From positions 1-64,000 of the forward strand of contig NZ_QJKI01000021.1 in NCBI RefSeq assembly GCF_003201855.1: a DNA stretch of 64,000 nucleotides, given 5' to 3'. This document shows positions 9,582 to 17,755 of the stretch, in pieces. Under the pieces are notes generated by a model. It was not told the DNA's origin. It did no database searches and saw only the letters and a program-made list of their open reading frames with translations. The stretch's first letter is position 1. The number at the start of each line of letters is the position of its first letter. This stretch comes from Rivihabitans pingtungensis. GTDB lineage: Bacteria > Pseudomonadota > Gammaproteobacteria > Burkholderiales > Aquaspirillaceae. The position numbers and the translations under genes were made by a program.

Positions 9582-9896
9582 ATGCGGGCACTGATCATCG
9601 GCGGCGACCACGTTGACGCCGCCAAACGCGCGCTGTACGCCAGCGGCTACACCGAGGTGGTGCACTGGACCGGGCGCAAGAACAACGACCTGAAGCGGCC
9701 GCTGCCGGCTGGCGTCACCCATATGGTCATCATGCTGGAGTTTGTCAGCCATGCGCTGGCGCGCAAGATGAAAACCACGGCGCGCAGCCAGCGCATCAGC
9801 GTGGCTTTTGTCGGCCGCAAGCAGGGCGGTCAGGCCGAAGTGGCCACTCGCCTGCAATCCACGCCGGACACCGCCGCGCTGCGTTATGCGGCGTGA
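9582..9896 (+). CDS. DUF2325 domain-containing protein
   Basis: A 104-residue protein (MRALIIGGDHVDAAKRALYA, VVHWTGRKNNDLKRPLPAGV, MVIMLEFVSHALARKMK). The GGDH start, the WTGRK segment and the surrounding pattern fit DUF2325, whose role is not established. The start at 9582 has a strong GGGAGG site 13 bp after the nitroreductase stop; an earlier in-frame ATG (9498) lies inside that gene. It probably belongs to the mop-nitroreductase transcript. Confidence 0.82.
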   Translation: MRALIIGGDHVDAAKRALYASGYTEVVHWTGRKNNDLKRPLPAGVTHMVIMLEFVSHALARKMKTTARSQRISVAFVGRKQGGQAEVATRLQSTPDTAALRYAA

Positions 9897-9909
9897 GACA
9901 AAAATAGTG

Positions 9910-9941
9910 TCGGCGCAGTCGCGACAGGCGTTCTGCGCCGA
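9910..9941 (+). terminator. GC-rich hairpin after the DUF2325 gene
   Basis: The arms TCGGCGCAG and CTGCGCCGA pair perfectly (9 bp, 14-nt loop) just after the DUF2325 stop. There is no T-tract, so intrinsic termination is uncertain. Confidence 0.4.
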
Positions 9942-9947
9942 TGGCCA

Positions 9948-10052
9948 CGCCTCTGACCGGGGACACTTTCTTCACCGATAACAGCCTGGTTAATACCCCA
10001 TCAGGTATTACCCCTGAATCCGCTGGTGAAGGTGCGCCCCCGGTCAGAGGCG
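9948..10052. repeat. Long imperfect palindrome (~105 bp), not of the common repeat family
   Basis: The outer arms CGCCTCTGACCGGGG and CCCCGGTCAGAGGCG are perfect over 15 bp. Inside, TTCACC pairs with GGTGAA, and the apex is TAATACC-CCATCA-GGTATTA. The whole stretch can fold into one long hairpin as DNA or RNA. The sequence is unrelated to the CCGCTCACAAAA family. Confidence 0.7.
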
Positions 10053-10080
10053 GGCGGTGAATCCTGGTTTAGCCTGGCTT

Positions 10081-10196
10081 AGTGCCGCTCACAAAACTCA
10101 GCAAAGCGGTCCTGGCTAGGCGCGCGGCCGCAGACAGTACAAGTCGTACGGCAAGGCCGCGTAACGACGCCAGGAGGGTTTGGTGAGCAGCGCTTA
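10081..10196 (+). repeat. Intergenic palindromic repeat, full-length copy
   Basis: Forward orientation: AGTGCCGCTCACAAAACTCA, GCGGTCCTGGCTAGGCG, CGCAGACAGTAC, GTACGGCAAGGCC, ACGACGCCAGGAGGG, TTTGGTGAGCAGCGCTTA. The inner stem GCGCGGCC/GGCCGCG differs from other copies on both sides in a compensating way. Confidence 0.9.
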
Positions 10197-10340
10197 GTGC
10201 GCCAGGTTTCGTCTCTTGCGTACTTTTCTCATCGCAGGCCGACCGGCCAGATTGCCGTGAATGCCCACGAGCCCCCCAAACGGTTCCAGGTTGGCCAGCA
10301 TGCCGACAAGCTGAGGGTGACACGAGGTCTTGGCGTTCAT
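10194..10340 (-). CDS. Small hypothetical protein (48 aa), doubtful
   Basis: A leftward frame starting MNAKTSCHPQLVGMLANLEP and ending in a basic tail (MRKVRKRRNLAH). An AAAGGAA ribosome-like site lies about 10 bases before the ATG. The stop codon coincides with the right end of the palindromic repeat, as seen for several certain genes. No family was recognised. It could also be a chance frame in the leader of the rhodanese gene. Confidence 0.3.
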   Translation of the reverse strand: MNAKTSCHPQLVGMLANLEPFGGLVGIHGNLAGRPAMRKVRKRRNLAH

Positions 10341-10499
10341 CAAGCGTGGGTTCCTTTGGTGAGGCGGCGCTTTCTTGCCGCGAGAGTCTGCTGTGTGCTG
10401 GCAGCTGACAAACGTCATCATAGTGGCCACTGTTGGCATCGTTTGTATCTGAATGATATAAGTCCGCAACAATTTGCATGCTTTTCGAATGCTTATCCA

Positions 10500-10575
10500 C
10501 GGTCTTTTTAGATTTATTAGAAATATAGAAATCCTGTTTTCTTACAAAAAGAAATATATATGGCCGGTATAGTGA
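10500..10575 (+). promoter_or_regulatory. AT-rich promoter region of the rhodanese-encapsulin cluster
   Basis: An AT-rich island in otherwise GC-rich DNA, with runs such as AGAAATATAGAAATCC and AAAAAGAAATATATATGG, followed by a -10-like TATAGT at 10568-10573, about 33 bp before the rhodanese ATG. AT-rich upstream DNA is common at CysB-activated promoters; CysB control here is inference. Confidence 0.4.
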
Positions 10576-10605
10576 AGCACATCCACTCTTCACAAGGATT
10601 TCGCC

Positions 10606-11109
10606 ATGAGCACCGCCACCATTGATGATTCTCTCGATGCCCCGCTGTCTGATCTGGCGGCGCACACCCCTGCCGACATTCTCAGCCAGGCGCGCCTGCG
10701 CGGCCAGCAATCCGGCGCCATTTACGCTGGCGGCGTGTATCCGCCAGAAGCCTGGGCGCTGTTTCAGGCCGGCGCCGCGCAGTTGGTCGATGTGCGCTCA
10801 GCGGAAGAACTCAAATTCGTCGGCCATGTGCCTGGCGGCCAGCATGTGGCGTGGATGACCGGCGCCGCGCTGGTGAAAAACCCGCGCTTTGTCCGCGAGC
10901 TGGAAAAAATCGCCAGCAAGGACAGCGTGATCCTGCTGCTGTGCCGCAGTGGCAAGCGCTCGGCGGCAGCGGCAGAAGCTGCCACCCTGGCCGGTTTTAC
11001 CGCGGTGTACAACGTGCTGGAAGGCTTTGAAGGCGACCTGGACACCCAGCAACGTCGCGGCGACAGCGGCGGCTGGCGCCACTGGGGGCTGCCGTGGGTG
11101 CAGGACTGA
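10606..11109 (+). CDS. Rhodanese-like sulfurtransferase (encapsulin-cluster member)
   Basis: A 167-residue single rhodanese domain with no signal peptide. LVDVRSAEELKFVGHVPGGQHV (~60-81) and the active-site loop CRSGKRS (Cys113) are intact, so it should carry persulfide sulfur. An AAGGATTTCGCC ribosome region precedes the ATG. Serine O-acetyltransferase (34 bp downstream), encapsulin shell and cysteine desulfurase follow. Rhodaneses and serine acetyltransferases are known neighbours of family 2A encapsulins. Handling sulfur released by the compartment's desulfurase is an inference from that context. Confidence 0.9.
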   Translation: MSTATIDDSLDAPLSDLAAHTPADILSQARLRGQQSGAIYAGGVYPPEAWALFQAGAAQLVDVRSAEELKFVGHVPGGQHVAWMTGAALVKNPRFVRELEKIASKDSVILLLCRSGKRSAAAAEAATLAGFTAVYNVLEGFEGDLDTQQRRGDSGGWRHWGLPWVQD

Positions 11110-11143
11110 GCCAACACCCATCGCCCCCATACGGAGAGTTGCC

Positions 11144-12100
11144 ATGAATGACAGCGTGCGCGCCGGGCTGAGCCCGGCCCCGGAAGTGTTTGGCGGCCAG
11201 TGGGCGCTGGCCGATGTGGTGGCGCGGCTGCGCGTGGCGCGCATGAGCTGGCGCAAGCGCCAGGGGCGCGGACGCGAGCCCGGCGGGCGCGAGCTGCCCT
11301 CGCGCGAGGCGCTGGCCGAGATTGTCCACGCCGTGTGCGGCGCGCTGTTTCCCATGCGGCTGGGCCCGCCCGATCTGCGCGAAGAAAGCGAAGATTTTTA
11401 CGTTGGCCACACCCTGGACAGCGCGCTGAACGCCCTGCTGGCCCAGGTCAAGCTGGAGCTTAACTATCAGGTTCGCCACGAGGCGCGCGAGCGGCCGGAT
11501 TTGCACCAGCGGGCGGTGCATATCGTGCAGGACTTTGCCGCCGCGCTGCCCGGTCTGCGCGGCCTGCTCGACGACGATGTGATGGCGGCGTTTCATGGCG
11601 ACCCGGCCGCGCGCAGCGTGGACGAAGTGCTGCTGTGCTACCCCGGCATTCTGGCCGTGCTGCATCACCGCCTGGCCCATCAGCTGTATCAGACGGGCGC
11701 GCCGCTGCTGGCGCGGATGATCGCCGAGCTGGCGCATGCGCAAACCGGCATCGACATCCACCCTGGCGCGCGGATTGGCCGTGGATTTTTTATTGATCAC
11801 GGCACCGGCGTAGTGATTGGCGAAACCGCGGTGATTGGCGAGCGGGTGCGGCTGTATCAGGCGGTGACGCTGGGCGCCAAGCGCTTTGCCACCACCGAGG
11901 ACGGCTCGCTGGAAAAAGGCGCGCCGCGCCATCCGATTGTTGAGGATGACGTGGTGATTTACGCCGGCGCCACTGTGCTGGGACGCATCACCATCGGCCG
12001 TGGCTCCAGCATTGGCGGCAATGTCTGGCTGACGCGCAGCGTGCCGCCGGGCAGCCATGTCACCCAGGCCAATGTGCAAAGCGAGGTGCGCCATGACTGA
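11144..12100 (+). CDS. epsC: Serine O-acetyltransferase (EpsC/CysE type)
   Basis: A 318-residue enzyme that should make O-acetylserine from serine and acetyl-CoA, the carbon skeleton for cysteine. The helical N-terminal half is followed by a left-handed beta-helix with hexapeptide repeats (GIDIHPGARIGRGFFIDHGTG, VVIGETAVIGERVRLYQAVT, GATVLGRITIGRGSSIGGNV). The catalytic HPGA...DHGTGVVIGE pattern is intact. It is longer than typical CysE (about 270) and fits the EpsC-like group found with family 2A encapsulins. The start at 11144 has a GGAGAG site. A palindromic repeat separates it from the shell gene. Confidence 0.92.
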   Translation: MNDSVRAGLSPAPEVFGGQWALADVVARLRVARMSWRKRQGRGREPGGRELPSREALAEIVHAVCGALFPMRLGPPDLREESEDFYVGHTLDSALNALLAQVKLELNYQVRHEARERPDLHQRAVHIVQDFAAALPGLRGLLDDDVMAAFHGDPAARSVDEVLLCYPGILAVLHHRLAHQLYQTGAPLLARMIAELAHAQTGIDIHPGARIGRGFFIDHGTGVVIGETAVIGERVRLYQAVTLGAKRFATTEDGSLEKGAPRHPIVEDDVVIYAGATVLGRITIGRGSSIGGNVWLTRSVPPGSHVTQANVQSEVRHD

Positions 12101-12108
12101 ACGCACGT

Positions 12109-12193
12109 AGCGCCGCTTACCAAACCCTCCTGGCGTGGTCGTGCTTGTACTGTCTAGCCAGGACCGCTCGCTGGGTTTTGTGAGCGGCGCTTA
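12109..12193 (-). repeat. Intergenic palindromic repeat between serine acetyltransferase and encapsulin genes
   Basis: Reverse orientation: AGCGCCGCTTACCAAACCCT, CCTGGCGTGGTCGTG, TACTGTCTAGCCAGGACCG, then GGGTTTTGTGAGCGGCGCTTA-type end. It is shorter than other copies (about 85 bp). It splits the cluster but does not interrupt a gene. Confidence 0.85.
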
Positions 12194-12348
12194 TCCCTGC
12201 CAGGCGGCAGTGAGCTGAACCCGCAAGACCGCATGGCGCCCATCTGCCGACACACCGGCTGACCGCCACCCGACACTGAATGTTTTCCGTGGATTTTTCC
12301 CCCGGCAGGCCCCCGTTTGGCCGCCGAATATGACAAGGAGCTTAAAAC

Positions 12349-13281
12349 ATGACAGACTACCAGAATATCCCGCAGCAGGCGCTGGGCGACCATGCCGCCC
12401 GCCAGTTGGCCAACGCCACCAAAACCGTGCCGCAGCTGTCCACCATCTCGCCGCGCTGGCTGGTGCACATGTTGCAATGGCTGCCGGTGGAAGCGGGTAT
12501 TTTCCGCCTGAACCGGGTGAAAAATGCCTCGAACGTGCAAGTGGCCTGCTCGCAACGCGACGAAGCCGAACTGCCGCAAACCTATGTCGATTACGAACAA
12601 AACCCGCGTGAGTATTTCCTGAACGCGGTCACCACCGTGCTGGACGTGCACACCCGCGTGTCCGATCTGTACAGCAGCCCGCACGACCAGATCCGCGAAC
12701 AGCTGCGCCTGACCATCGAAACCATCAAGGAGCGTCAGGAAAGCGAACTGATCAACAACCCGGAATACGGCCTGCTGAGCAATATCGACCCGACCCAGCG
12801 CATCAGCACGCTGACCGGCGCGCCCACCCCGGATGATCTGGACGAGCTGCTGACCAAGGTGTGGAAAGAGCCGGGCTTCTTCCTGGCCCACCCGCTGGCG
12901 ATTGCCGCCTTTGGCCGTGAATGCACCCGCCGTGGCGTGCCGCCGCCCACCGTCAGCCTGTTTGGCAGCCAGTTCCTGACCTGGCGCGGCGTGCCGCTGG
13001 TGCCGTCGGACAAGCTGCCGATCGTGGACGGCAAGACGCAAATCCTGTTGCTGCGCGTGGGCGAAAAGCGCCAGGGCGTGGTGGGTCTGTTCCAGCCGGG
13101 CCTGGCTGGCGAGCAAAGCCCGGGGCTGTCGGTGCGCTTCATGGGCATCAGCCGCAACGCCATCGCGTCCTACCTGATTTCGCTGTACTGCTCGCTGGCT
13201 GTGCTGACCGAAGACGCCGTGGCCGTGCTCGATGACGTGGAGATTGACAAGTACCATGACTACCCCAACACCTACAAGTGA
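12349..13281 (+). CDS. srpI: Family 2A encapsulin nanocompartment shell protein
   Basis: A 310-residue HK97-fold shell protein. The whole chain follows the family 2A pattern of cyanobacterial SrpI: ALGDHAARQLANATKTVPQL, PRWLVHMLQWLPVEAGIFRL, LPQTYVDYEQNPREYFLNAV, RVSDLYSSPHDQIREQLRLT, IETIKERQESELINNPEYGL, GAPTPDDLDELLTKVWKEPG, RRGVPPPTVSLFGSQFLTWR and KRQGVVGLFQPGLAGEQSPG. No cyclic-nucleotide-binding insertion is present, which separates it from family 2B. An AAGGAGC site precedes the ATG. Subunits are expected to self-assemble into an icosahedral shell enclosing the cysteine desulfurase encoded next, whose start overlaps this gene's 3' end. Confidence 0.96.
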   Translation: MTDYQNIPQQALGDHAARQLANATKTVPQLSTISPRWLVHMLQWLPVEAGIFRLNRVKNASNVQVACSQRDEAELPQTYVDYEQNPREYFLNAVTTVLDVHTRVSDLYSSPHDQIREQLRLTIETIKERQESELINNPEYGLLSNIDPTQRISTLTGAPTPDDLDELLTKVWKEPGFFLAHPLAIAAFGRECTRRGVPPPTVSLFGSQFLTWRGVPLVPSDKLPIVDGKTQILLLRVGEKRQGVVGLFQPGLAGEQSPGLSVRFMGISRNAIASYLISLYCSLAVLTEDAVAVLDDVEIDKYHDYPNTYK

Positions 13282-15070
13282 GCTGACGGCCAGCCCGTTT
13301 GACGTCGCCGGCCTGGCGCAACTGGCGAATGCCTTTTTTGCCAGCCTGCCCGGCCAGACCCCACCGGTCACCGCCGTGCAGCCCGCCGCCCCCGCCAGCG
13401 TGACGCCCGCAGCGCTGCCCGCCACCCCGGACGATGCGCCCGCGCCGCCGGCCGAACTGGCCGACTTTGGCCGCGCCGGGGTGGCCTCCTACGCTGCGCC
13501 AGTGGGCTTTGGCGCCGGTCTGCCCGATGTGCCGGCAGGCGGCCCGCGTCCGCACAGCGACAGCGCCGGGGCGTATTACTTCCTGGCGGAAAACGGCGCG
13601 CTGGGCGGCCGCAGCGGCCCATCAGAGCCGGCCGACCTGCCGCCGCTGCCGGCGCAGGGCGACGATGCCGTGGTGGCGCGCGCCTTTGGCCTGCCGGGCG
13701 AAGATGGCCTGCGCCTGCTGCTGGCCGAGCCGCCGCGCGCCGCGCCAACGCCGGCCGCCGCCAGCGCGCCGTCGTATTATTTTCTGGAGGGCGATATTCC
13801 CCGGCTGTATGCCCAGCCGGCCGCGCCCAGTCACCCCGGCCAGCACAGCGGGGCGCTGGATGTGCAGGCGGTGCGCCGGGATTTTCCCATCCTGGCCGAG
13901 CGGGTGAACGGCAAGCCGCTGATCTGGCTGGACAATGCCGCCACCACGCACAAGCCGCAGTCGGTGATTGATCGGATTTCGTACTTTTACCAGCACGAAA
14001 ACTCCAATATCCACCGCGCCGCGCATGAGCTGGCAGCGCGCGCCACCGATGCTTACGAGGCGGCGCGCGACAAGGTGGCGCGCTTTATCGGCGCCGGTTC
14101 GTCCAGCGAAATCATCTTTGTGCGCGGCGCCACCGAGGCCATCAATCTGGTGGCCAACACCTGGGGCCAGCAGAATATTGGCGCCGGCGATGAAATCGTG
14201 GTGTCGCAGCTGGAGCACCACGCCAATATCGTGCCGTGGCAGTTGCTGGCGCAGCGGGTGGGGGCGGTGATCCGGGTGATTCCGGTGGACGACAGCGGCC
14301 AGATCCTGCTGGATGAATACCGCAAGCTGCTGAACGCGCGCACCAAGCTGGTGGCCATCACCCAGGTGTCCAATGCGCTGGGCACCATCACCCCGGTGGA
14401 AACCATTGTCGCGCTGGCGCATGCGGCAGGCGCGCGCGTGCTGGTGGATGGCGCGCAGTCGGTGTCGCATCTGCGCGTCAATGTGCGTGCGCTGGACGCG
14501 GATTTCTTTGTGTTCTCCGGACACAAGGTGTTTGCGCCCACCGGCATCGGCGTGGTGTACGGCAAGGCAGCGCTGCTGGAGCAGATGCCGCCGTGGCAGG
14601 GCGGCGGCAATATGATTGCCGACGTGACCTTCGAGCGCACGCAGTATCAGCCCGCGCCGAACAAGTTCGAAGCCGGCACCGGCAATATCGCCGACGCCGT
14701 GGGCCTGGGTGCCGCCATCGACTATGTCGAGCGCATCGGTCTGGAGCGCATTGCCCATTACGAGCATGATCTCTTGGCCTACGCCACCCACGGCTTGCAG
14801 CGGGTGCCCGGCCTGCGGCTGATCGGCACGGCGCAACACAAGGCCAGCGTGCTGTCCTTTGTGCTGCCGGGCTACCGCACCGAGGAAATCGGCGCGGCGC
14901 TCAACCGCGAAGGCATCGCCGTGCGCTCTGGCCACCATTGTGCCCAGCCCATCCTGCGCCGTTTCGGTCTGGAAGCCACCGTGCGCCCATCGCTGGCGTT
15001 TTATAACACCTGCGAGGAAGTGGACGCGCTGGTGGCGGTGGTCAACCGCCTGGCGCACGGCCGCCGCTGA
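13256..15070 (+). CDS. Family 2A encapsulin cargo: SufS-type cysteine desulfurase with disordered N-terminal targeting domain
   Basis: A 604-residue protein. Residues ~1-200 are Pro/Ala-rich and probably disordered, with conserved islands: LAQLANAFFASLPG (20-33), YYFLAENG (107-114) and YYFLEGD (174-180). Such segments direct family 2A cargo into the shell. Residues ~200-600 are a group II cysteine desulfurase: PLIWLDNAATTHKPQSV, QLEHHANIVPWQ, VLVDGAQS, SGHK with PLP lysine Lys424, and RSGHHC with catalytic Cys562. It should convert cysteine to alanine and leave a persulfide. I chose ATG 13256, overlapping the shell gene by 26 bp; ATG 13232 is possible but has no ribosome site. A strong terminator follows. 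Confidence 0.94.
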   Translation: MTTPTPTSELTASPFDVAGLAQLANAFFASLPGQTPPVTAVQPAAPASVTPAALPATPDDAPAPPAELADFGRAGVASYAAPVGFGAGLPDVPAGGPRPHSDSAGAYYFLAENGALGGRSGPSEPADLPPLPAQGDDAVVARAFGLPGEDGLRLLLAEPPRAAPTPAAASAPSYYFLEGDIPRLYAQPAAPSHPGQHSGALDVQAVRRDFPILAERVNGKPLIWLDNAATTHKPQSVIDRISYFYQHENSNIHRAAHELAARATDAYEAARDKVARFIGAGSSSEIIFVRGATEAINLVANTWGQQNIGAGDEIVVSQLEHHANIVPWQLLAQRVGAVIRVIPVDDSGQILLDEYRKLLNARTKLVAITQVSNALGTITPVETIVALAHAAGARVLVDGAQSVSHLRVNVRALDADFFVFSGHKVFAPTGIGVVYGKAALLEQMPPWQGGGNMIADVTFERTQYQPAPNKFEAGTGNIADAVGLGAAIDYVERIGLERIAHYEHDLLAYATHGLQRVPGLRLIGTAQHKASVLSFVLPGYRTEEIGAALNREGIAVRSGHHCAQPILRRFGLEATVRPSLAFYNTCEEVDALVAVVNRLAHGRR

Positions 15071-15103
15071 GTTGCATCCAAGCCTAGGGGGCTTGTGTCT
15101 GAC

Positions 15104-15132
15104 GGGCATGCCAGCTGGCATGCCCTTTTTTT
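15104..15132 (+). terminator. Rho-independent terminator of the encapsulin cluster
   Basis: The arms GGGCATGCC and GGCATGCCC with loop AGCT are followed by seven T. It lies 33 bp after the cysteine desulfurase stop. Confidence 0.92.
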
Positions 15133-15139
15133 GTCCCCA

Positions 15140-15200
15140 TTGCATTTAGAATTATTTTAACTATAAAAGTCATATTTTTTGTTTTTTTAATTCTATGCAA
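15140..15200. other. AT-rich island with imperfect inverted repeat
   Basis: Very AT-rich 60 bp in GC-rich surroundings. The arms TTGCATTTAGAATTA and TAATTCTATGCAA pair except for two extra T, and flank runs such as CATATTTTTTGTTTTTTT. It may hold the promoter for the short gene at 15419, or mark an old insertion. Confidence 0.45.
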
Positions 15201-15271
15201 GCAAGGTACAGTGGTGGTGCGGCTCGTTTCCGCAACCTCTGATTGTCAACATTGGCTTACGGCAAGGCCTG

Positions 15272-15385
15272 GAGCCGCTCACAAAACTCAGCGCAGCGAT
15301 CCTGGCTAGGCGTGTGACCGCAGACAGTACAAACAGTACGGCAAGGTCACACAACAACGCCAGGGAGTTTTGTGAGCGGCTCTTA
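15272..15385 (+). repeat. Intergenic palindromic repeat, full-length, near-perfect copy
   Basis: Forward orientation. The outer arms GAGCCGCTCACAAAACTC and TTTTGTGAGCGGCTCTTA pair almost perfectly. Inside, CCTGGC/GCCAGG and GTGTGACC/GGTCACAC form further stems around ACAGTACAAACAGTAC. This is the best example of the consensus. Confidence 0.93.
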
Positions 15386-15418
15386 CTCGGCCTTGCCGCT
15401 TTTTCGGGAGATTTGACC

Positions 15419-15535
15419 ATGACCCCTCTCAACACTGCCCCGCATTCCAGCCACACCCTGCGCCGTGAACTGCACGATCTGGGCCTGCGTATGTGCGTCT
15501 TGCGCTCTCGACTACATGCCTTGCTGGCCGGATAA
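15419..15535 (+). CDS. Small hypothetical protein (38 aa)
   Basis: MTPLNTAPHSSHTLRRELHD opens a 38-residue frame that ends RSRLHALLAG. A good GGGAG site lies 9 bases before the ATG. It may be an amphipathic helical peptide with one Cys. It precedes a chemoreceptor gene by 62 bp. No family recognised. Confidence 0.45.
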   Translation: MTPLNTAPHSSHTLRRELHDLGLRMCVLRSRLHALLAG

Positions 15536-15597
15536 ACCGCGCCAGCGCCTGACAGTGCGGCTGGCGCCAACCGTCAGCCCTTGACGGAGCTTTCTCC

Positions 15598-17238
15598 ATG
15601 CTGACTTTCCTGAATCTGATCTGGCGCGTGCGCCTGGGCGTGGCCTTGCTGGTGGCGCTGTTTGCGGTGTTGGGCCTCACGGCCGGTTATGGTGCGGCAC
15701 GGATGCAGGCGACAGTGCAGCGTCTGGCCCAGGTGGAAGCCGCGCAAGTCGAGCAGGCCACCCGCACCTTGTTTCTGGTCAACGACCTGGAGCGCGATAT
15801 TCATCTGCTGGTCAACAGCAATCCCACCGCCAGCGAGCTGATGCGCTTCAAGCAAAGCTTGCCCGGCCGTGACAAGGCCATTGGCGCGGCGCTGGCCGGC
15901 GCCGCCAGTCAATTAAATCAGCCCGCCGAGCGCGCCGCGCTGGCGCGGCTGCAAAGTCTGCATCGCACGCTGATCACCCTGGCACCGCAATTGGCCTCGC
16001 TCTTGCAAAGCGGCCAAGAACCGGAAGCGCGCGATCTGTTCGCCCGCGAAGGCGTACCGGTATTGCGTGAATACAGCCAGCGCATGAGCACTTTTCTGGC
16101 CGAGCGTCAGCGCGCGCTGCGTCAGGCTGGCGAGCAAGCCGGCGCCGATGGCCGCCAGCTGACGCACTGGCTGTGGGCGCTGGCGCTGGCCAGCGGGGTG
16201 ACGGCGCTGGGGGTCGGGCTGGGCATTTTGCACAGCGTGCAACGCCCGCTGGGCGGCGATCCGCGCCAGGCGGCGCATGCGCTGGCCTCGATCGCGGAAG
16301 GTGATCTGGGCCACAGCGTGCAGGCAAAAAACGCCCACCCGCACAGCCTGATGGCCAATCTGGAGCGCATGCGCGCCCAGCTGCATGATCTGGTGTCGCG
16401 CATTCAGCACGCCACTGGCAGCGTCTCTGGCGCGGCTTCATCAATGGGCGAGCTGTGCCACTCGATCCACCAGGGCGCCGAAGGGCAAAGCACGGCCACC
16501 GCCGCCATGGCCAGCGCGGTGGATCAGTTGGGCGACAATATCCAGCGCCTGTCGCACAGCTCGCAGCAGGTGCAAGCGGTGTCTGAGCGAGCGCTGACCT
16601 TGTCCGAACGCGGCGACCAAGTGCTGCGCGACGCCGCCGGGCATATCCAGCGCATGGTGGATTCCATCCATGCGTCGTCGCAAGAGGTGGCCGAGCTGGC
16701 CAGTAAAACCGACGAAATTCACCGCGTGGTCGGCGTGATCCGCGAGATTGCCGAGCAAACCAATCTGCTGGCCTTGAACGCGGCGATTGAAGCCGCCCGC
16801 GCCGGCGAGCAAGGGCGCGGCTTTGCCGTGGTGGCCGATGAAATCCGCAAGCTGTCGGAACACACCACTCGCTCGACCCAGGAAATCGGCGTGACGGTGA
16901 ACGCCATCCAGCAGCAAACCCGCGCCTCGGCGGCCAATTTGCTGCAAGGCGAAGACCTGGTGGCGTTTGGCGTGCAGTTGATTGGCGAGTTGTTGCAGCC
17001 GTTTGCCGAGCTGCGCGAAGGCGCGGCGCTGGCGCACCGCGAGCTCAACGGCCTGATCAACGCCCTGGGCGAGCAATCGCTGGCCACCCGCCATATTGGC
17101 GAGCGCACCGAGCATGTGGCGCAGTCGGCGCAACGCTTCAGCGTGGACGCCCATCAGGCCATGGGGCTGGCGGAATCGTTGCGCAGCATTGTGCTGCAGC
17201 TGGATCAGGAAGTCGGCCGCTTCCGGCTGGCGACCTGA
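15598..17238 (+). CDS. Methyl-accepting chemotaxis protein
   Basis: A 546-residue chemoreceptor. The first transmembrane helix (~10-32: [20 protein letters not shown]) is followed by a helical periplasmic sensor of about 150 residues and a second transmembrane helix (~182-202). A degenerate HAMP region ([20 protein letters not shown]) leads to the signalling hairpin, whose tip [38 protein letters not shown] is intact. The segment after the tip diverges more than usual. GGAG site at start. No C-terminal CheR/CheB pentapeptide is visible. The ligand is unknown. Confidence 0.93.
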   Translation: MLTFLNLIWRVRLGVALLVALFAVLGLTAGYGAARMQATVQRLAQVEAAQVEQATRTLFLVNDLERDIHLLVNSNPTASELMRFKQSLPGRDKAIGAALAGAASQLNQPAERAALARLQSLHRTLITLAPQLASLLQSGQEPEARDLFAREGVPVLREYSQRMSTFLAERQRALRQAGEQAGADGRQLTHWLWALALASGVTALGVGLGILHSVQRPLGGDPRQAAHALASIAEGDLGHSVQAKNAHPHSLMANLERMRAQLHDLVSRIQHATGSVSGAASSMGELCHSIHQGAEGQSTATAAMASAVDQLGDNIQRLSHSSQQVQAVSERALTLSERGDQVLRDAAGHIQRMVDSIHASSQEVAELASKTDEIHRVVGVIREIAEQTNLLALNAAIEAARAGEQGRGFAVVADEIRKLSEHTTRSTQEIGVTVNAIQQQTRASAANLLQGEDLVAFGVQLIGELLQPFAELREGAALAHRELNGLINALGEQSLATRHIGERTEHVAQSAQRFSVDAHQAMGLAESLRSIVLQLDQEVGRFRLAT

Positions 17239-17310
17239 ATGCACCCCGCCCCCGGCGCAGAGAGGCTGCGGCGGGGGCGGGCACGAAAGGTCTGGGTGCG
17301 GGCCGGGTGC

Positions 17311-17595
17311 TTATTGCTTGGCGGCTTCCGGCTTTTCAGCCTTCTTTTCTGCCTTGTGCTCAGCCTTGTGTTCAACCTTCTTCACGTCTTTCTTCTCGGC
17401 CTTTTCAGTCTTTTTCACTTCGGCCTTCACTTCCGGCTTGGCTTCAGCCTTGGCAGCCGGGGCGGCAGCGGCTGCCGGGGTCGGTGCGGCGGCGGGTTTG
17501 GCTTCCGGCTTGGCGGCGTCGGCGGCAAAGCCCAGGCCGGCGGACACGGCAAACACACCAGCGATCAGGGATTGGGTCAGGGTCTTGGCGTTCAT
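17311..17595 (-). CDS. Ala/Lys-rich small exported protein
   Basis: A 94-residue protein starting MNAKTLTQSLIAGVFAVSAG, a clear Sec signal with cleavage near GFAADA. The mature part is low-complexity Ala/Pro/Lys/Glu (EAKPEVKAEVKKTEKAEKK, VEHKAEHKAEKKAEKPEAA). Such tails occur in small periplasmic or envelope proteins of betaproteobacteria; function unknown. ATG 17595 follows AAGGATAG; the longer in-frame start at 17619 is less likely. Confidence 0.72.
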   Translation of the reverse strand: MNAKTLTQSLIAGVFAVSAGLGFAADAAKPEAKPAAAPTPAAAAAPAAKAEAKPEVKAEVKKTEKAEKKDVKKVEHKAEHKAEKKAEKPEAAKQ

Positions 17596-17755
17596 GGCGG
17601 CTATCCTTTTATCTCTCAAGCGTTCAGGGTTTGGGGCATATCCCCAGGGGTTTGGGTGTCGCTGCCTTGTCTTGCAGCCGATGAGTGAAGATTACCCGCT
17701 GCCCTGAATGCGGTCTGTGAGTGAGGCGTGTCGGAATGTAACCGCGTGTATACCA

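Noticed and set aside
10069..10710. Leftward 213-codon frame across the rhodanese leader
   Set aside because: It runs through a palindromic repeat and into the antisense of the rhodanese gene, with no conserved domain.
12349..13281. Phage capsid gene from a prophage
   Set aside because: The shell protein has the HK97 fold lineage, but no phage genes are nearby and the desulfurase, acetyltransferase and rhodanese neighbours are diagnostic of family 2A encapsulins.
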